In this document: positions 9,486 through 20,100 of the stretch, in pieces
How positions within the stretch are numbered: position 1 is the stretch's first letter
Layout: each line of letters begins with the position of its first letter
Virus record (IMG/VR): IMGVR_UViG_3300031951_000003
Span: 1-64,000 of that record
Reading direction: 5' to 3' (one strand)
DNA length: 64,000 bases
Source: a virus
Notes under the pieces: model-generated
Told to the model about the DNA's origin: nothing
The model's database searches: none
The model's input: the letters and a program-made list of their open reading frames with translations, nothing else
Made by a program: the position numbers and the translations under genes

Positions 9486-12464
9486 TTAACAATTTATGCT
9501 TATGTTAATACATACGTTTAGTTTGACTGTTTCATTCATGTTTCTTGGTGTGCATGTCGAATTAGTTATTGATAAATTATTTCCATTTAGGAAATATGTA
9601 AACCCATAATCGTAGACTGCTGGTAGATATTGAATCAAAGCATTTCTCCAATTTGAATTTGTTGGAACATCCGTGAATCCATACCCTGTGTAGAAAGGTT
9701 GTTGTATAATTTTTTGTCCCGCAATTTCCAAATCAACATACCAATTTGTTTCAACTGAACTTTGAACACAATCGTTTAAGGTTAATACTTGTGCTTCGAG
9801 CATTATGTTTAGTCTATTTGCTAAAATCGATTGGAAGTTTGATACATTTGTATCACCATTTAACCAAGGATATATGTTGAAGTCAACATATTCTGTTTGA
9901 CATGTGTAATCAAAAATGTTTGTTATTATAAAACAAGGCTCAACTGGCACAGGAATTATTTCACAACCTCTTTGTCTTCTATAAACGTATTTTTGTCTGT
10001 GTAGTATTGAGTTTTCGAGTCTTGAACCTGTATTCCATATTGTGGTTGCAGGTATCATTTGCTCTACTAACTTCATCCACCACGGACCCAATCCGTTGAT
10101 GTAGTCGATTAGTTTTTGATACGTATATTTGTTGTTTGGTATACCCACTGTTTGTTCTGATTGGATATACTTCCACCAAACCGATTGAAGAGTTGGATAT
10201 CCTCCTGTTTTACCATCAGTGATATATTGTCTGTTTCTAGTATTAATCATATTCTCCCAAAAAGTTTGGTAGAATTCGAAGAATGTTTTCTTTTTTGGTT
10301 CGGGTTTGATAAAAGTTGAGTCGACTCCACCTGGAACTGGATATCCAATTGTCAGACCTGATTCAGGAATCGGGTAGTCGTATTTTCTTGAAGAAACCCA
10401 AACGTCGTAAACAAGTCCTTGTGAAGCATTCAAAAACAAATCTATGTTTTTAACATTCAATACGAGTTTTTCATTGTCCGCATAATAATAAGCGTTGAAA
10501 TTAGCATCCCTTGAAACTCTTATCTTGTCATCCTCTTCAAGCCACGACTTATTATTGTCAACAACTTTTTTAAGTTTGAATCCCTCGGTCATATAAGGAA
10601 AATCTCTGAACCTATCGAGATATTTTTGACCATATGTAAATGGTTGTAGTTGAGTTTGAATATCGTAGTTCTGACCTGTATAGATTTGTCCTGTAATTTG
10701 AACCTCATCTGGACTTCTATGTTGTGGTGTGCTTTCATACCAACCAGCACCCAATTGGAAGAAATAAGATTCCGTATTTACGGGAGCCTTAGGAAATCCT
10801 TGAGCGTCTATTGGATAATCATCTAGATTTATCTGAACATCTTGATAGGTGTCAACAGTTGTGAAGGCTGTAAAGGTTTTTCCTTTTATTTTATATGTAG
10901 AACCTGGTAGATAAGCCGGTGTGTTTTGAACATAAGTTCCACCTGTTATGGCCGCATATTGTGTGTCGAACTGTTCCATGTTGATTTTTTGGTCAGCCAA
11001 ATAGATGTGCTCGTTGAATTCTATTAACGACTCGGGTGCACCAATCAATCTCATCATAAACTCAACACTTCGTCTCGTTCCTTTTGATTTGAAAAGGTAT
11101 GCTGAGTTGAGAATCAAATTCCTATAAAATGCGTAGTTGATTTCAGTTGGTGTAAGGGCTCTCGCATAACCTGGATATGAAGGTGTTTGTGTATTTCCAA
11201 AAATCGAATCTAAAAAGTCCGTATCAGTAATAGGTGAAAAATTTGAACTCCATCCCAAGGTTTGAGATAGGTTAACTAACAATTGAGATGGGATGTCATT
11301 ACCAACATTATAATTTACAGAGTTCATAAACGCTAAAGCGTCGATGAAGTTTTTGACTTGGTCAAAACTTCTTCCGTAAATTTGAAAAATCTTTTCGGCT
11401 TTCCTTCCTAATGTATCAAATTCTTTCAATGAATCTGAAACAAAAAATCTTGAAATTAAATTTGTTTTATATGAATCAAGATTTACCGCAATTGTTTCCA
11501 ATTGTGTCAAATACTCTTCGAATAAGAAAGAACGAATATCTAAATTCCATGGACCGTCCTTAGGCCATGTTACAGATTGGTTGTTTGTATAAAACTGACC
11601 CCCTTCCGTTTGCTGTGGTATTTGGAACACAGCTGTGTATTCAGGTCTAACCAATCTATTCATCAGAAACTTTTCAACCTCATCCAAACTCTCAGCAAAA
11701 ATTCTGTCAACTATGAAATCATTCGGTCTTATTTGATACTCTTGAATACTTGTTGTTGCGGTTTGTCCAAAAGGTGCACCGGAAACAGTGAATTTGATTA
11801 TACCACTTGATAATGTTTGAGAGGGTGTAAATGAAATAACTTTGAAAATATCATCATTGATTGATACGCAGTAATCTAAGTAAGTATTGTAGAGATTCCT
11901 ATAAGGTGACACACCAATTTCTCTCATGTTTAGGTTTGTGGCCGCACTTACAGAATAATCAACGTCAAATGGGTTTTTGATTCTATTAACACTTACTTCA
12001 AAACTTGTTTCATCATAAATCGGGTCATACGCGACATTCTGTGCTGTAAATCCAGTTAGGAAATCATCGTTCAAAAATTGAATATCTAAAGAAGCAGGAA
12101 ATACACTTATAATATGAGTAATTGATACTTGAAATCTTTTTGATAGTGAACCATATAATGTGAAATTTGTAACCTGAGACAAATCATAGTTCGGGTAAAC
12201 CCTGAATTGAGTCGCTTGAATTCTTCTACTCTCAGCAAGTGTATCAACATCAAGATAATCCAAATCTATAGGCTCCGAAAAAGCACCAACATTAAATCTA
12301 CGATTCACTTTCTCCACAATAGAAGTTGTGAATTCGAAGTTACCTTGCGTGAGACCGCCCCCTTCAACTGTCTGCAATCCTACAATATTGTCAGAGAAGG
12401 TAGCCGCCCCACTTCCTGGTCTTGGCGGATAGAAAAATTTAGTTGTTCTTCTTGATGTCGCCAT
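9486..12464 (-). CDS. Large baseplate/tail protein (gpI- or gp7-like)
   Basis: This 992-residue protein is similar in length to T4 gp7. The middle segment, residues ~445-492, reads YRNLILNSAYLFKSKGTRRS followed by VEFMMRLIGAPESL. It resembles the KGT-containing core of P2 gpI-type baseplate proteins that connect the wedge to fibres. The N-terminal half is beta-rich and the C-terminal third is Tyr/Trp-rich, with a cysteine-rich tail. The ATG at 12464 overlaps the preceding TAA (TAATG), so it is probably co-translated. Assignment to a particular wedge protein is uncertain; a structural role follows from position and composition. Confidence 0.6.
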   Translation of the reverse strand: MATSRRTTKFFYPPRPGSGAATFSDNIVGLQTVEGGGLTQGNFEFTTSIVEKVNRRFNVGAFSEPIDLDYLDVDTLAESRRIQATQFRVYPNYDLSQVTNFTLYGSLSKRFQVSITHIISVFPASLDIQFLNDDFLTGFTAQNVAYDPIYDETSFEVSVNRIKNPFDVDYSVSAATNLNMREIGVSPYRNLYNTYLDYCVSINDDIFKVISFTPSQTLSSGIIKFTVSGAPFGQTATTSIQEYQIRPNDFIVDRIFAESLDEVEKFLMNRLVRPEYTAVFQIPQQTEGGQFYTNNQSVTWPKDGPWNLDIRSFLFEEYLTQLETIAVNLDSYKTNLISRFFVSDSLKEFDTLGRKAEKIFQIYGRSFDQVKNFIDALAFMNSVNYNVGNDIPSQLLVNLSQTLGWSSNFSPITDTDFLDSIFGNTQTPSYPGYARALTPTEINYAFYRNLILNSAYLFKSKGTRRSVEFMMRLIGAPESLIEFNEHIYLADQKINMEQFDTQYAAITGGTYVQNTPAYLPGSTYKIKGKTFTAFTTVDTYQDVQINLDDYPIDAQGFPKAPVNTESYFFQLGAGWYESTPQHRSPDEVQITGQIYTGQNYDIQTQLQPFTYGQKYLDRFRDFPYMTEGFKLKKVVDNNKSWLEEDDKIRVSRDANFNAYYYADNEKLVLNVKNIDLFLNASQGLVYDVWVSSRKYDYPIPESGLTIGYPVPGGVDSTFIKPEPKKKTFFEFYQTFWENMINTRNRQYITDGKTGGYPTLQSVWWKYIQSEQTVGIPNNKYTYQKLIDYINGLGPWWMKLVEQMIPATTIWNTGSRLENSILHRQKYVYRRQRGCEIIPVPVEPCFIITNIFDYTCQTEYVDFNIYPWLNGDTNVSNFQSILANRLNIMLEAQVLTLNDCVQSSVETNWYVDLEIAGQKIIQQPFYTGYGFTDVPTNSNWRNALIQYLPAVYDYGFTYFLNGNNLSITNSTCTPRNMNETVKLNVCINISINC

Positions 12465-13372
12465 TAACTAGTAATTGATGTAAAATTCTTACTGAAATCA
12501 ATATTATCACCTCTGTTCTGTCTAACCTCATATAATAATGCATTGAATTGGTCTCTAATTTCATACAAGTTATACTGTCTGTAAATGTTATTTTGACTAT
12601 CATAGATGGTGTAGATTCCATCGTCGATAGATTTGGTTTGATTACCATAAAGTGCAATTGCAAGAGATGATATATCGTATTCGACCATTTCAATTTCAAC
12701 AGTTACAGGATTGAAAAAGGTGTTTGTTATTATTATTCCTTGGTCAGGTTGTCCAATATACGGTGTTGCATTTGGTCTGTTTGTTGGTGATGAAGATGGT
12801 GATACCGTCAGGAATAACAAGTTAGAATTGTTATCAACGTATCTATATCTGATTGACTTTTGAGATGTATTAACCTCATTTGCAACCACCGCCTCACAGT
12901 AGAAACAAGAAGTTACAACTCTGAAGAAGTTTGGAATCTTCGAACCATCAGGATTAAGATATTCGATTCTGAATCCCACCAACCCTTGTGGAACAAATTT
13001 GTTAAGGAATTGTGGGTCAACGTTGTTTAAGTCAATCACAAGTCCTTTGACATTAGGTAATGCACTTAAAACACCACAATCTGTGATTATTGTTCTTATC
13101 TGAGCTGGTCTCAAATATAGAGTATAGATTCCCAAAGCATTGAACTGATTTGCAGGAAGAGTTAGATTATATAATCCTCCTATTACTTCAACCCCTGAGT
13201 TTCCTCCTGTTTCAGTGTTTTCGAAATATGGTCTCAATATTGTTTGAGCATCGAGTTTACTTAAAACGAAGTTATCTGTGGCGTCTCTTGTCGGGGTATA
13301 ATTCATTATGATTTCAACATCTTCTGGTGAAACATCTGAAGGTCTTATCGTGCCATATGAGCCAATTGCCAT
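12464..13372 (-). CDS. Putative virion structural protein, unknown
   Basis: This 302-residue protein has no enzyme motif or signal peptide. It opens MAIGSYGTIRPSDVSPEDVE and has mixed beta-rich content with a short Cys pair (SCFYCEA). It is the first gene of a TATTTATA-headed segment; its stop overlaps the start of the 992-residue baseplate protein by one base. Its place among baseplate genes suggests a baseplate-periphery or fibre-adaptor role, which is inference only. I do not recognise the family. Confidence 0.65.
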   Translation of the reverse strand: MAIGSYGTIRPSDVSPEDVEIIMNYTPTRDATDNFVLSKLDAQTILRPYFENTETGGNSGVEVIGGLYNLTLPANQFNALGIYTLYLRPAQIRTIITDCGVLSALPNVKGLVIDLNNVDPQFLNKFVPQGLVGFRIEYLNPDGSKIPNFFRVVTSCFYCEAVVANEVNTSQKSIRYRYVDNNSNLLFLTVSPSSSPTNRPNATPYIGQPDQGIIITNTFFNPVTVEIEMVEYDISSLAIALYGNQTKSIDDGIYTIYDSQNNIYRQYNLYEIRDQFNALLYEVRQNRGDNIDFSKNFTSITS

Positions 13373-13387
13373 ATAAAATTATTTTTC

Positions 13388-13395
13388 TATAAATA
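13388..13395 (-). promoter_or_regulatory. TATTTATA box before the 302-residue gene
   Basis: An exact match 15 bases upstream of the ATG at 13372. The flanks (C before the box, GAAAAATAATT after it) are shared with the box at 46389-46396. Confidence 0.5.
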
Positions 13396-13397
13396 GT

Positions 13398-14504
13398 TTA
13401 TGTATCTTTTTTAATGACATTAAAAAAACCATAACCATAGTTTATCATGTCACCCAAGTTGTCCACCTCACCAAGTCTTTGGACCCTTTCGTAAGCACTG
13501 TTCTTCCCTCTCTCAACAAATACGTTTGTTTGAATCTGAGGTTGGTCCATTACTTTAAGCAAAGTTTCATTTTTTGTTATCGGCACCGCGGTTATGTTAT
13601 ATTCGGTTAAACCAGATGATGGTTGATAGAAAATTGTAGTTCCATCTCCATAGTCAATATAGTTGGTGTCTTGGATAGTGTAAGCAGTAAAACCATTTCC
13701 AACATTAGTAATTGAACCCCACAGCACCCCATTATTTATGATTGGTAAATTGATTCTTTGATTAATTGTTAAATTACCGTAAGGTTTCAATTCTGTGATT
13801 CTAGACCTACTTACCCCTGACACCGTAAACGGAATTGTTATATATTTCGAACTCACTTGGTCTTGAACATTGTTTTCTGCATCACCTGAAAATATATAAT
13901 CATATGAAACAGGGGTTCCAATCCAATTACCAAATGATGGTGCAAAGAAACATTCACCTTGTGGATTGAATATTGTTACTTTACTGTAAGGAACTGAAAT
14001 TGTTTTAGTGACAGTTGTTACACCCCAAGGGTTGATTTGTTCCAACGTGATTTTGTAATCTTTTGTAGTTCCAACTGGCGGAGTGGGATATGTATGGTTT
14101 ATTGAATTGGGTGCATAATTTGTAATTGATTGTTTTGGTGAATTATCACCCCAATCGACTCTGTAGGCAGAGAGCTGCAAGAAATTTTGGAATTGGTCCG
14201 AAGTATTATAAACATAATATGTCATTGGACTTCCAGTAGTTGCTGAGAACAAAAAATTCGCCACAACATCTTTCTGTAATACCGCTCCGTCAAAAGGACT
14301 ATAATAGCCACAATCAACCGCACTTTGTCTAAGTAATATCGGAACCGACACCTCCTTCAATAACGAGGACCCACCAGGTCCTGAACTCACAACCTTGGTC
14401 ATTGCAGAATATACACCGACTGAAGTATTATTGTAATTTACAACAGCAATATCCCCTTTTACGGTCTCAGGTGAAATAATAACCTTATAGTAATCTTGAC
14501 TCAT
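13398..14504 (-). CDS. PKD-domain-containing virion protein
   Basis: This 368-residue protein has a PKD-like beta-sandwich at about residues 115-175: YRVDWGDNSP, then NHTYPTP, then YKITLEQINPWG. The WGD..S...HTY order is diagnostic for PKD folds. A second WGD-like element (IDYGDGTTIFY) lies near residue 285. PKD folds are common in extracellular adhesins and surface enzymes, so this is probably an exposed virion component. The ATG at 14504 overlaps the upstream TGA (ATGA). No catalytic residues are evident. Confidence 0.6.
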   Translation of the reverse strand: MSQDYYKVIISPETVKGDIAVVNYNNTSVGVYSAMTKVVSSGPGGSSLLKEVSVPILLRQSAVDCGYYSPFDGAVLQKDVVANFLFSATTGSPMTYYVYNTSDQFQNFLQLSAYRVDWGDNSPKQSITNYAPNSINHTYPTPPVGTTKDYKITLEQINPWGVTTVTKTISVPYSKVTIFNPQGECFFAPSFGNWIGTPVSYDYIFSGDAENNVQDQVSSKYITIPFTVSGVSRSRITELKPYGNLTINQRINLPIINNGVLWGSITNVGNGFTAYTIQDTNYIDYGDGTTIFYQPSSGLTEYNITAVPITKNETLLKVMDQPQIQTNVFVERGKNSAYERVQRLGEVDNLGDMINYGYGFFNVIKKDT

Positions 14505-15433
14505 GGATTTATATATTCAAACCATTTTATGGGTATACTTGTTCCCAATCTTTGTCCAGCAGTATTATACACCTGATATGTTTGTGTTGGATAATCTATT
14601 TGAACTGTGTAATAAAAATATTGTGTGTTGTCGAATGTATTTCTTTCTCCTACCGACATACATGACTGTGGTCCCAAGGTTCTATCAACATTAAATGGAG
14701 TTGGCCATTGTTGTTGACAAGGAGGAGTCGAACTTTGAGGGTCCCATCCTCTACCTGTCATCATTTTGGTAAATTGACCAGTTCCTGCGTTATAAAACTT
14801 GGCTGACATATAGAATGTTGATATGTTCAAAAATTCTCTTTTCTTTAACCAGTAGATAAAGAAACCCTCTTTGTCTCCGATGAAATCCAAAATAAACTTT
14901 GGTTTCTTTACTGAGACTGTGGCTCTTTGCATTCGAGTGTCCATCTTCAGACCTTGTTGGGTTGGTATGATGATTGTTAGGTAGTTTGTTTGTCTTTTTT
15001 CATCAGGAGTGTCATAAAGGTCCAACTTAAAAAACGAGTTCGTAAATGAGTTATTATAGTAGTATAAGTCTTGAGGTGTAAATCCTTCTCCTAAGTAGTT
15101 AATCTGCCAATTATTCAAATCATTAATCGAACCACCTGAATAAAAATAAAATTCATAATTACATACAGTAGAGTCTGAACCTCCAACTATATTTGATTGA
15201 GTTACTTGGCCCGTCGTTGGATTGATAAAGATTGAGGGGCTGTTATGTGGGGCGTGACTAAATCTTGTTACCTCAAAGTCTCTACCATCACCAATAACCT
15301 CTTTAACTATTTGAGTTTCATATTCATCAATAGAGTCATCCAAACCCAAATAATCCCAAGTCATCTGAATCGGAATATTAATTTGTTTGGATATTCCCCC
15401 CTCTCTTAAAATTTGAAATTTATTCACATCCAT
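14501..15433 (-). CDS. Putative virion structural protein, unknown
   Basis: This 310-residue, aromatic-rich, beta-rich protein has no recognised domain. It opens MDVNKFQILREGGISKQINI, and an ELGVNKTINVQL-type opening occurs in the 1684-residue neighbour, hinting that both share an N-terminal docking segment. It overlaps the 564-residue gene by 14 bases and the PKD gene by 4 bases, so the set is probably translated together. A baseplate or fibre role is inferred from position. Confidence 0.65.
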   Translation of the reverse strand: MDVNKFQILREGGISKQINIPIQMTWDYLGLDDSIDEYETQIVKEVIGDGRDFEVTRFSHAPHNSPSIFINPTTGQVTQSNIVGGSDSTVCNYEFYFYSGGSINDLNNWQINYLGEGFTPQDLYYYNNSFTNSFFKLDLYDTPDEKRQTNYLTIIIPTQQGLKMDTRMQRATVSVKKPKFILDFIGDKEGFFIYWLKKREFLNISTFYMSAKFYNAGTGQFTKMMTGRGWDPQSSTPPCQQQWPTPFNVDRTLGPQSCMSVGERNTFDNTQYFYYTVQIDYPTQTYQVYNTAGQRLGTSIPIKWFEYINP

Positions 15434-17114
15434 CTATCAAAGGTTTAATTGGTTCATCTACACCTAAAATAGATTCATTGTAATCTATTCCCTCAGGTAT
15501 TAATCTAAATACGGCAGATACAAAAGGGTAATGCGCCGTGTTAAAGAAAGGATAATCCACACCCCTGTTTGAACTATCTTTGAATCCATATGTGTATAGG
15601 TCTCTCCATCTGAATTCTCTGTCTTGGGTAGAATAAAAAGCCCAGCTTGGTATATTCTCAATCGCGTCGACATTTCCTGTTTCGATGTAATCTGAAAATA
15701 TTCTTATGGTCATAGGGATATGTGGCTCATAGTAAAAACCAGGTGAGTTCGTATTACTGTTATTTGTTGTTTGAAACACACTTTGATTGTATTTTATTTT
15801 TTGATAGTATTTTGATATGACCCTTTCGATTTGTTCATAATCATTCCACTCACAAAAATCACCATCAATAACATCTGCTCTTTTCAAGTCTAAATTATAA
15901 GTGAATGTCTTTGTTACACCACTTGTCAAAGTATATGCTGATGTTTGAATAGATGAGTTTGACTGTGTGTTATTCAAATCCCACCACGGATTAATATTTT
16001 TTGAAAGATTGAATTCCCATCCCTGTTTTATTCCGACACCATTATTAGGCTGATTGAAATAACCTGAATAACCTTTATTTATCACAGTTAGATTAATCTC
16101 GTTTAACGGTCTACCGTTGTTATCTTTTAGGGAAGCGAAATCCAAATCGTATGCGGACGTGAACGAATAAGCGTTACTACTTGTCTTCTGAGAAACCCTC
16201 GTGACTTTATTGGGAGTAATCGAACTGTATTCAAATTTTCTTTCTTCACCAAAAACATTTTTTTCAAAACCAGCTTTTGTTACAATGATATCGTCCAAAT
16301 TTGTCACAACCTTTAGTTTTTTGATGTAGTATTTCGATTTAGTCTCATTAAGATTATCTGGATTGATAACTCTTTTAAAAGTTCCTCTAGTTCCGTTGTT
16401 GAAAGTAGAGCCAGTGTATCCAACATTTAAAACATTGAAGATATAAGGGTCAGATTCAACTAATCCGTTACCTAAAGAATATACTTGGAAAATCTTTTCA
16501 TTCCTATATGTGAGTGATAGTTCGACATATTCATTAGGTAAAACTCCATGAGGAGCAATACATCTAAAACTTATTATGTTGTCACCATTTTGTTGTGAGT
16601 TAAATATTTCAAATGGAATTCCGTCTCCTGCAACCCAATTGATTGGTGTGTTATTAGAATAATATGTTAATTGTTTATTATATTGGTTTTCGTAAGGATA
16701 TGTTAGATAATATGTCCAATTGTAGGTATAAGCACTTTTAGATTTATATGGAAAATGTTGGTCTTTAACATCGGGTCTGTAGAAATCAAACTCATAAAAC
16801 TGAGGGAATCCTTTCCAAATTGTGCTGACCGTTGAAACCTCAGGGTTTACATAAAACAGATTATTTCTAAATGGAATGTATTCAGTTGTTCCTGTATAAG
16901 TGTTGGAATACAAATAACTAAGTTTGAATGTCGGTCTGAAGACTGTAGATTCCTGTCTCTCATCGTCATAAACCTGAGCTAAACTTATTGTTTGACTTCT
17001 ATCATATTCAGTAATTTCTTGTTGTTTTTCTTGTAAGGTCAAGGTGATTTCCTGGTCAACAAAAGGAGCACTTTGGAAAGTCAGACTACTCGGTATAATT
17101 TTATAGTTATTCAT
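15420..17114 (-). CDS. Large virion structural protein, unknown
   Basis: The 564-residue version starts at the ATG at 17114, which sits inside the stop region of the upstream gene (GATGAATAA, 8-base overlap). A longer reading from 17162 would overlap that gene by 56 bases and adds a basic segment atypical of this set. The body is rich in Tyr, Asn and Phe, with many beta-strand-like stretches and no catalytic motif. It belongs to the overlapping run of baseplate-periphery genes. I do not recognise a family. Confidence 0.65.
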   Translation of the reverse strand: MNNYKIIPSSLTFQSAPFVDQEITLTLQEKQQEITEYDRSQTISLAQVYDDERQESTVFRPTFKLSYLYSNTYTGTTEYIPFRNNLFYVNPEVSTVSTIWKGFPQFYEFDFYRPDVKDQHFPYKSKSAYTYNWTYYLTYPYENQYNKQLTYYSNNTPINWVAGDGIPFEIFNSQQNGDNIISFRCIAPHGVLPNEYVELSLTYRNEKIFQVYSLGNGLVESDPYIFNVLNVGYTGSTFNNGTRGTFKRVINPDNLNETKSKYYIKKLKVVTNLDDIIVTKAGFEKNVFGEERKFEYSSITPNKVTRVSQKTSSNAYSFTSAYDLDFASLKDNNGRPLNEINLTVINKGYSGYFNQPNNGVGIKQGWEFNLSKNINPWWDLNNTQSNSSIQTSAYTLTSGVTKTFTYNLDLKRADVIDGDFCEWNDYEQIERVISKYYQKIKYNQSVFQTTNNSNTNSPGFYYEPHIPMTIRIFSDYIETGNVDAIENIPSWAFYSTQDREFRWRDLYTYGFKDSSNRGVDYPFFNTAHYPFVSAVFRLIPEGIDYNESILGVDEPIKPLIDGCE

Positions 17115-20100
17115 CTGCACTATATTTTGTCTTAAATTTATCCAAAGCAGACGCACCTGCAACTAATCCAAAGTAAAACTGGTTTGGAGCACCAATCATA
17201 AAATTGTTTGTCCAAGTTCCAGCCGTTGCAGAATATTGTTGGTTTTGGTTAACAGCAAAAATATAACCTCTTTGATATATGTCACTTACGTTGTTGTATG
17301 AACCACTGAAATAAGATGGTGCATTCGTAAATCTTCTACTCAAAGATTGATATTCGTAAGAGATAATACCATCTGATATGTTCGTTTTCCAATTATTTTT
17401 TTCAGTTCCAAAAATTGAATTACCGCCTTCTAAACCCCACTGATAAAAAGGAACTCTTTGTGATTTAATACCGAAAGGATATGTCAGTGCATTTGCGTTA
17501 GATGCTGGTCTGAAGTTAATAACCCCTGGTGAAATATAGTCTTTTATCTGTAAATCTGCAGTTGAGGATGAGAAGAATATTCCCATAACATTATTACCTG
17601 CGGTTTGTAAAACTACAACAGCATTGTTCGGGTCATTTGCATCAAAAGGATAAAATTCTGTGCTGAAAGGAACTATTCCAATTTCACTATTAATTGACAT
17701 CATTTGAACCAAGTCGGCATCCACCCTATTCTTAGGTTGAATAATTCCAACTGTCGATGACCTCGTGAATAAACTATTGATTGAGTTATCTCTCAATCCC
17801 AACATTTGTTGTAAGAAAGTCGCACTCGTGATTCTAGAAAGAACAAATAGGTTTACAATATCTGATGTGTCGGAGTAACTTGTAGGATTCAGATTTGACA
17901 TCACATAAGCCTTTGCGGATGCCTCCATTATAATTTCTTGGTAAAACGAATCCTTCATACCCAAATTTATGATTGTTGTTGGAAATAAAAGATTTCTCGA
18001 ATTAATTGAATATTGTGGCCCTAATGTATTTGCGGGGGAACCTATAAATCTCGAAGATGTTGAACCACTTAAAAATGGACTACTTCTAAAATAAAAATTG
18101 TTTGTATCACTATCAAAATAAGTTAACCTTGAAGGATACTTTGGTGCCAAAGGTTTATTGTTCAAATCAAAAAATACATCTATTTGGATTGGGAACATAA
18201 ATAAAGAACCGTTTATCCAATTATTCGTAAATGATTGAGACAAAACCCCTCTACACAAACCATAGTTAAATCGGAATCTATATGCCCACTCATTAAAATT
18301 TCTAATATCTTTTCCAATATCCAAAAGTGGTCTTCGTAAGAACTGGTAACATCCGCTTACTACTGCATCAGTTTCAGTGCATCCTGTATTCACTTTAAAT
18401 GTCGTTCCATTTCCCTCGTAACATTTGAGTGAAACTATTTGTGAACAAAGATTTAATGTATCTATAACGTTGGTGTAACTGTATTGTCCTACAATATCTG
18501 CGGTTGTTATGTCCGCACCTGTGCTGTAAGCATCCACTGAAATTGCACCTTCACCATACGCAGAGATTTGATAAATTGCAAAACCAATGTTTTGTTGTAA
18601 CAAAGCGGGATTCAATGTCCAAGTTCCACCATCCAAGTTATCTGAAGAGGGTAATCTGTCGGTTCTCATCACATTTAGAGTGTTAGTGGAAATATTCATT
18701 GGATTACCTGTAAATGATGGTAAGAACACATTTGTGTAATAGGTTATTTCTACATCTTTGGGTCTCCTTCCAGATTCTTGAACATAAAAGAAAGCTGCAC
18801 CAGAAATATCTTCAGCTGTATTATATTTTCCAACACGTTGTGAAGGTGTTGTTACAATAGATGAGTATGCACCATTATATGGGCTAGAAACGACTCCGTT
18901 TGAAAAATCTAATGAACCAGATGGATTAGTTGTTCTATCCAAACTACTATAATATCCCACGTTGAAAGTTGTGAATGCTGACCACTGTTTTCCTATTTCA
19001 GTCGTGTTATTTATACCACCCCTGAAGAAATGAGATGGGTAAAATATTTCAGATTGACCATTTTGTGTGAATGGTTGAACGCTCATTATATTGGAATTAA
19101 GTTTCTGGATTGGAATATTAAGTCTTGTTTCTGCGGTCAAGGTTAATGCATCAGGGTCATTGAAACCAAAAAGAACTCCTAAACCGTATTTGTTCACGTA
19201 GGTTGGTGAATACGGGTCAACACCTCTTTGTAAGATTGTGATATACTGATTTCCATAATCTTGGAAAATTTGTGAATAAGGAATTTCGTTGGTGTAATAT
19301 CCGTTGAGCCAACCAGTGTTGATACAAATACCAAGAATTTTAATGTGTTTCTGATTATTTCCAATAATAACCGTCCCTGAATTTACAATTTGCGGTAAAG
19401 ATTCATCTGGAGCTCCACCAAATAAGTTTATCGCTTGATTTATTGTTAGTGCAGTAATTACTTGATAATATTCGATATCCGCCGGATATGTATACCCCGT
19501 TATCTCGGAACCTCTATTTAATTGGTAGGTTGTTGTGAGGTTACTATAAGGGTTGTTAGGGTCACAATATCCCACATTATATGTTGATGGACCAGGATTA
19601 AGAGCCTGTCCATAAATACCACTTGTTTGTGGTGTATTTCCTGTGAAATTAAAGTTAACGTCGGTTGTATCTAAGGGGTTAACAAAACTTAACAATGTGC
19701 CAGTTTCAAGTTTGTCTGACAAAAAGATTGTAAGTGTATTATCCAAGTGATTAACCAAATTATTTGGTGAATTAAATGTAACTTTGATACGATTAACACC
19801 ATCAAAATATTTTTTTCTCGTGTTAAAAATATTAACTCTTTCACCTAAGGGGAGATAATTTGAGTAAGCGAAAAAATCAACAGGACAACCATCTATAAAA
19901 ATACTACCATCATCCCCTGAATCCATAACCTTGTATGAGTTTCTACTGAATGGGTCACCGTCATTTCCACCCGCAGCACTTGCGAATGCAAGTGCCACCG
20001 CATCTCTACTATCCTCATCGAACGACTGAACATAAGGGCTTGCTAATAATTTTTCATAATATTGAATTGAATCTGAGAATCTTGAGAGTAATCCACTTTG

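Noticed and set aside
15420-17162. Upstream start at 17162 for the 564-residue gene
   Set aside because: It would overlap the previous gene by 56 bases; the ATG at 17114 fits the short-overlap style of the block.
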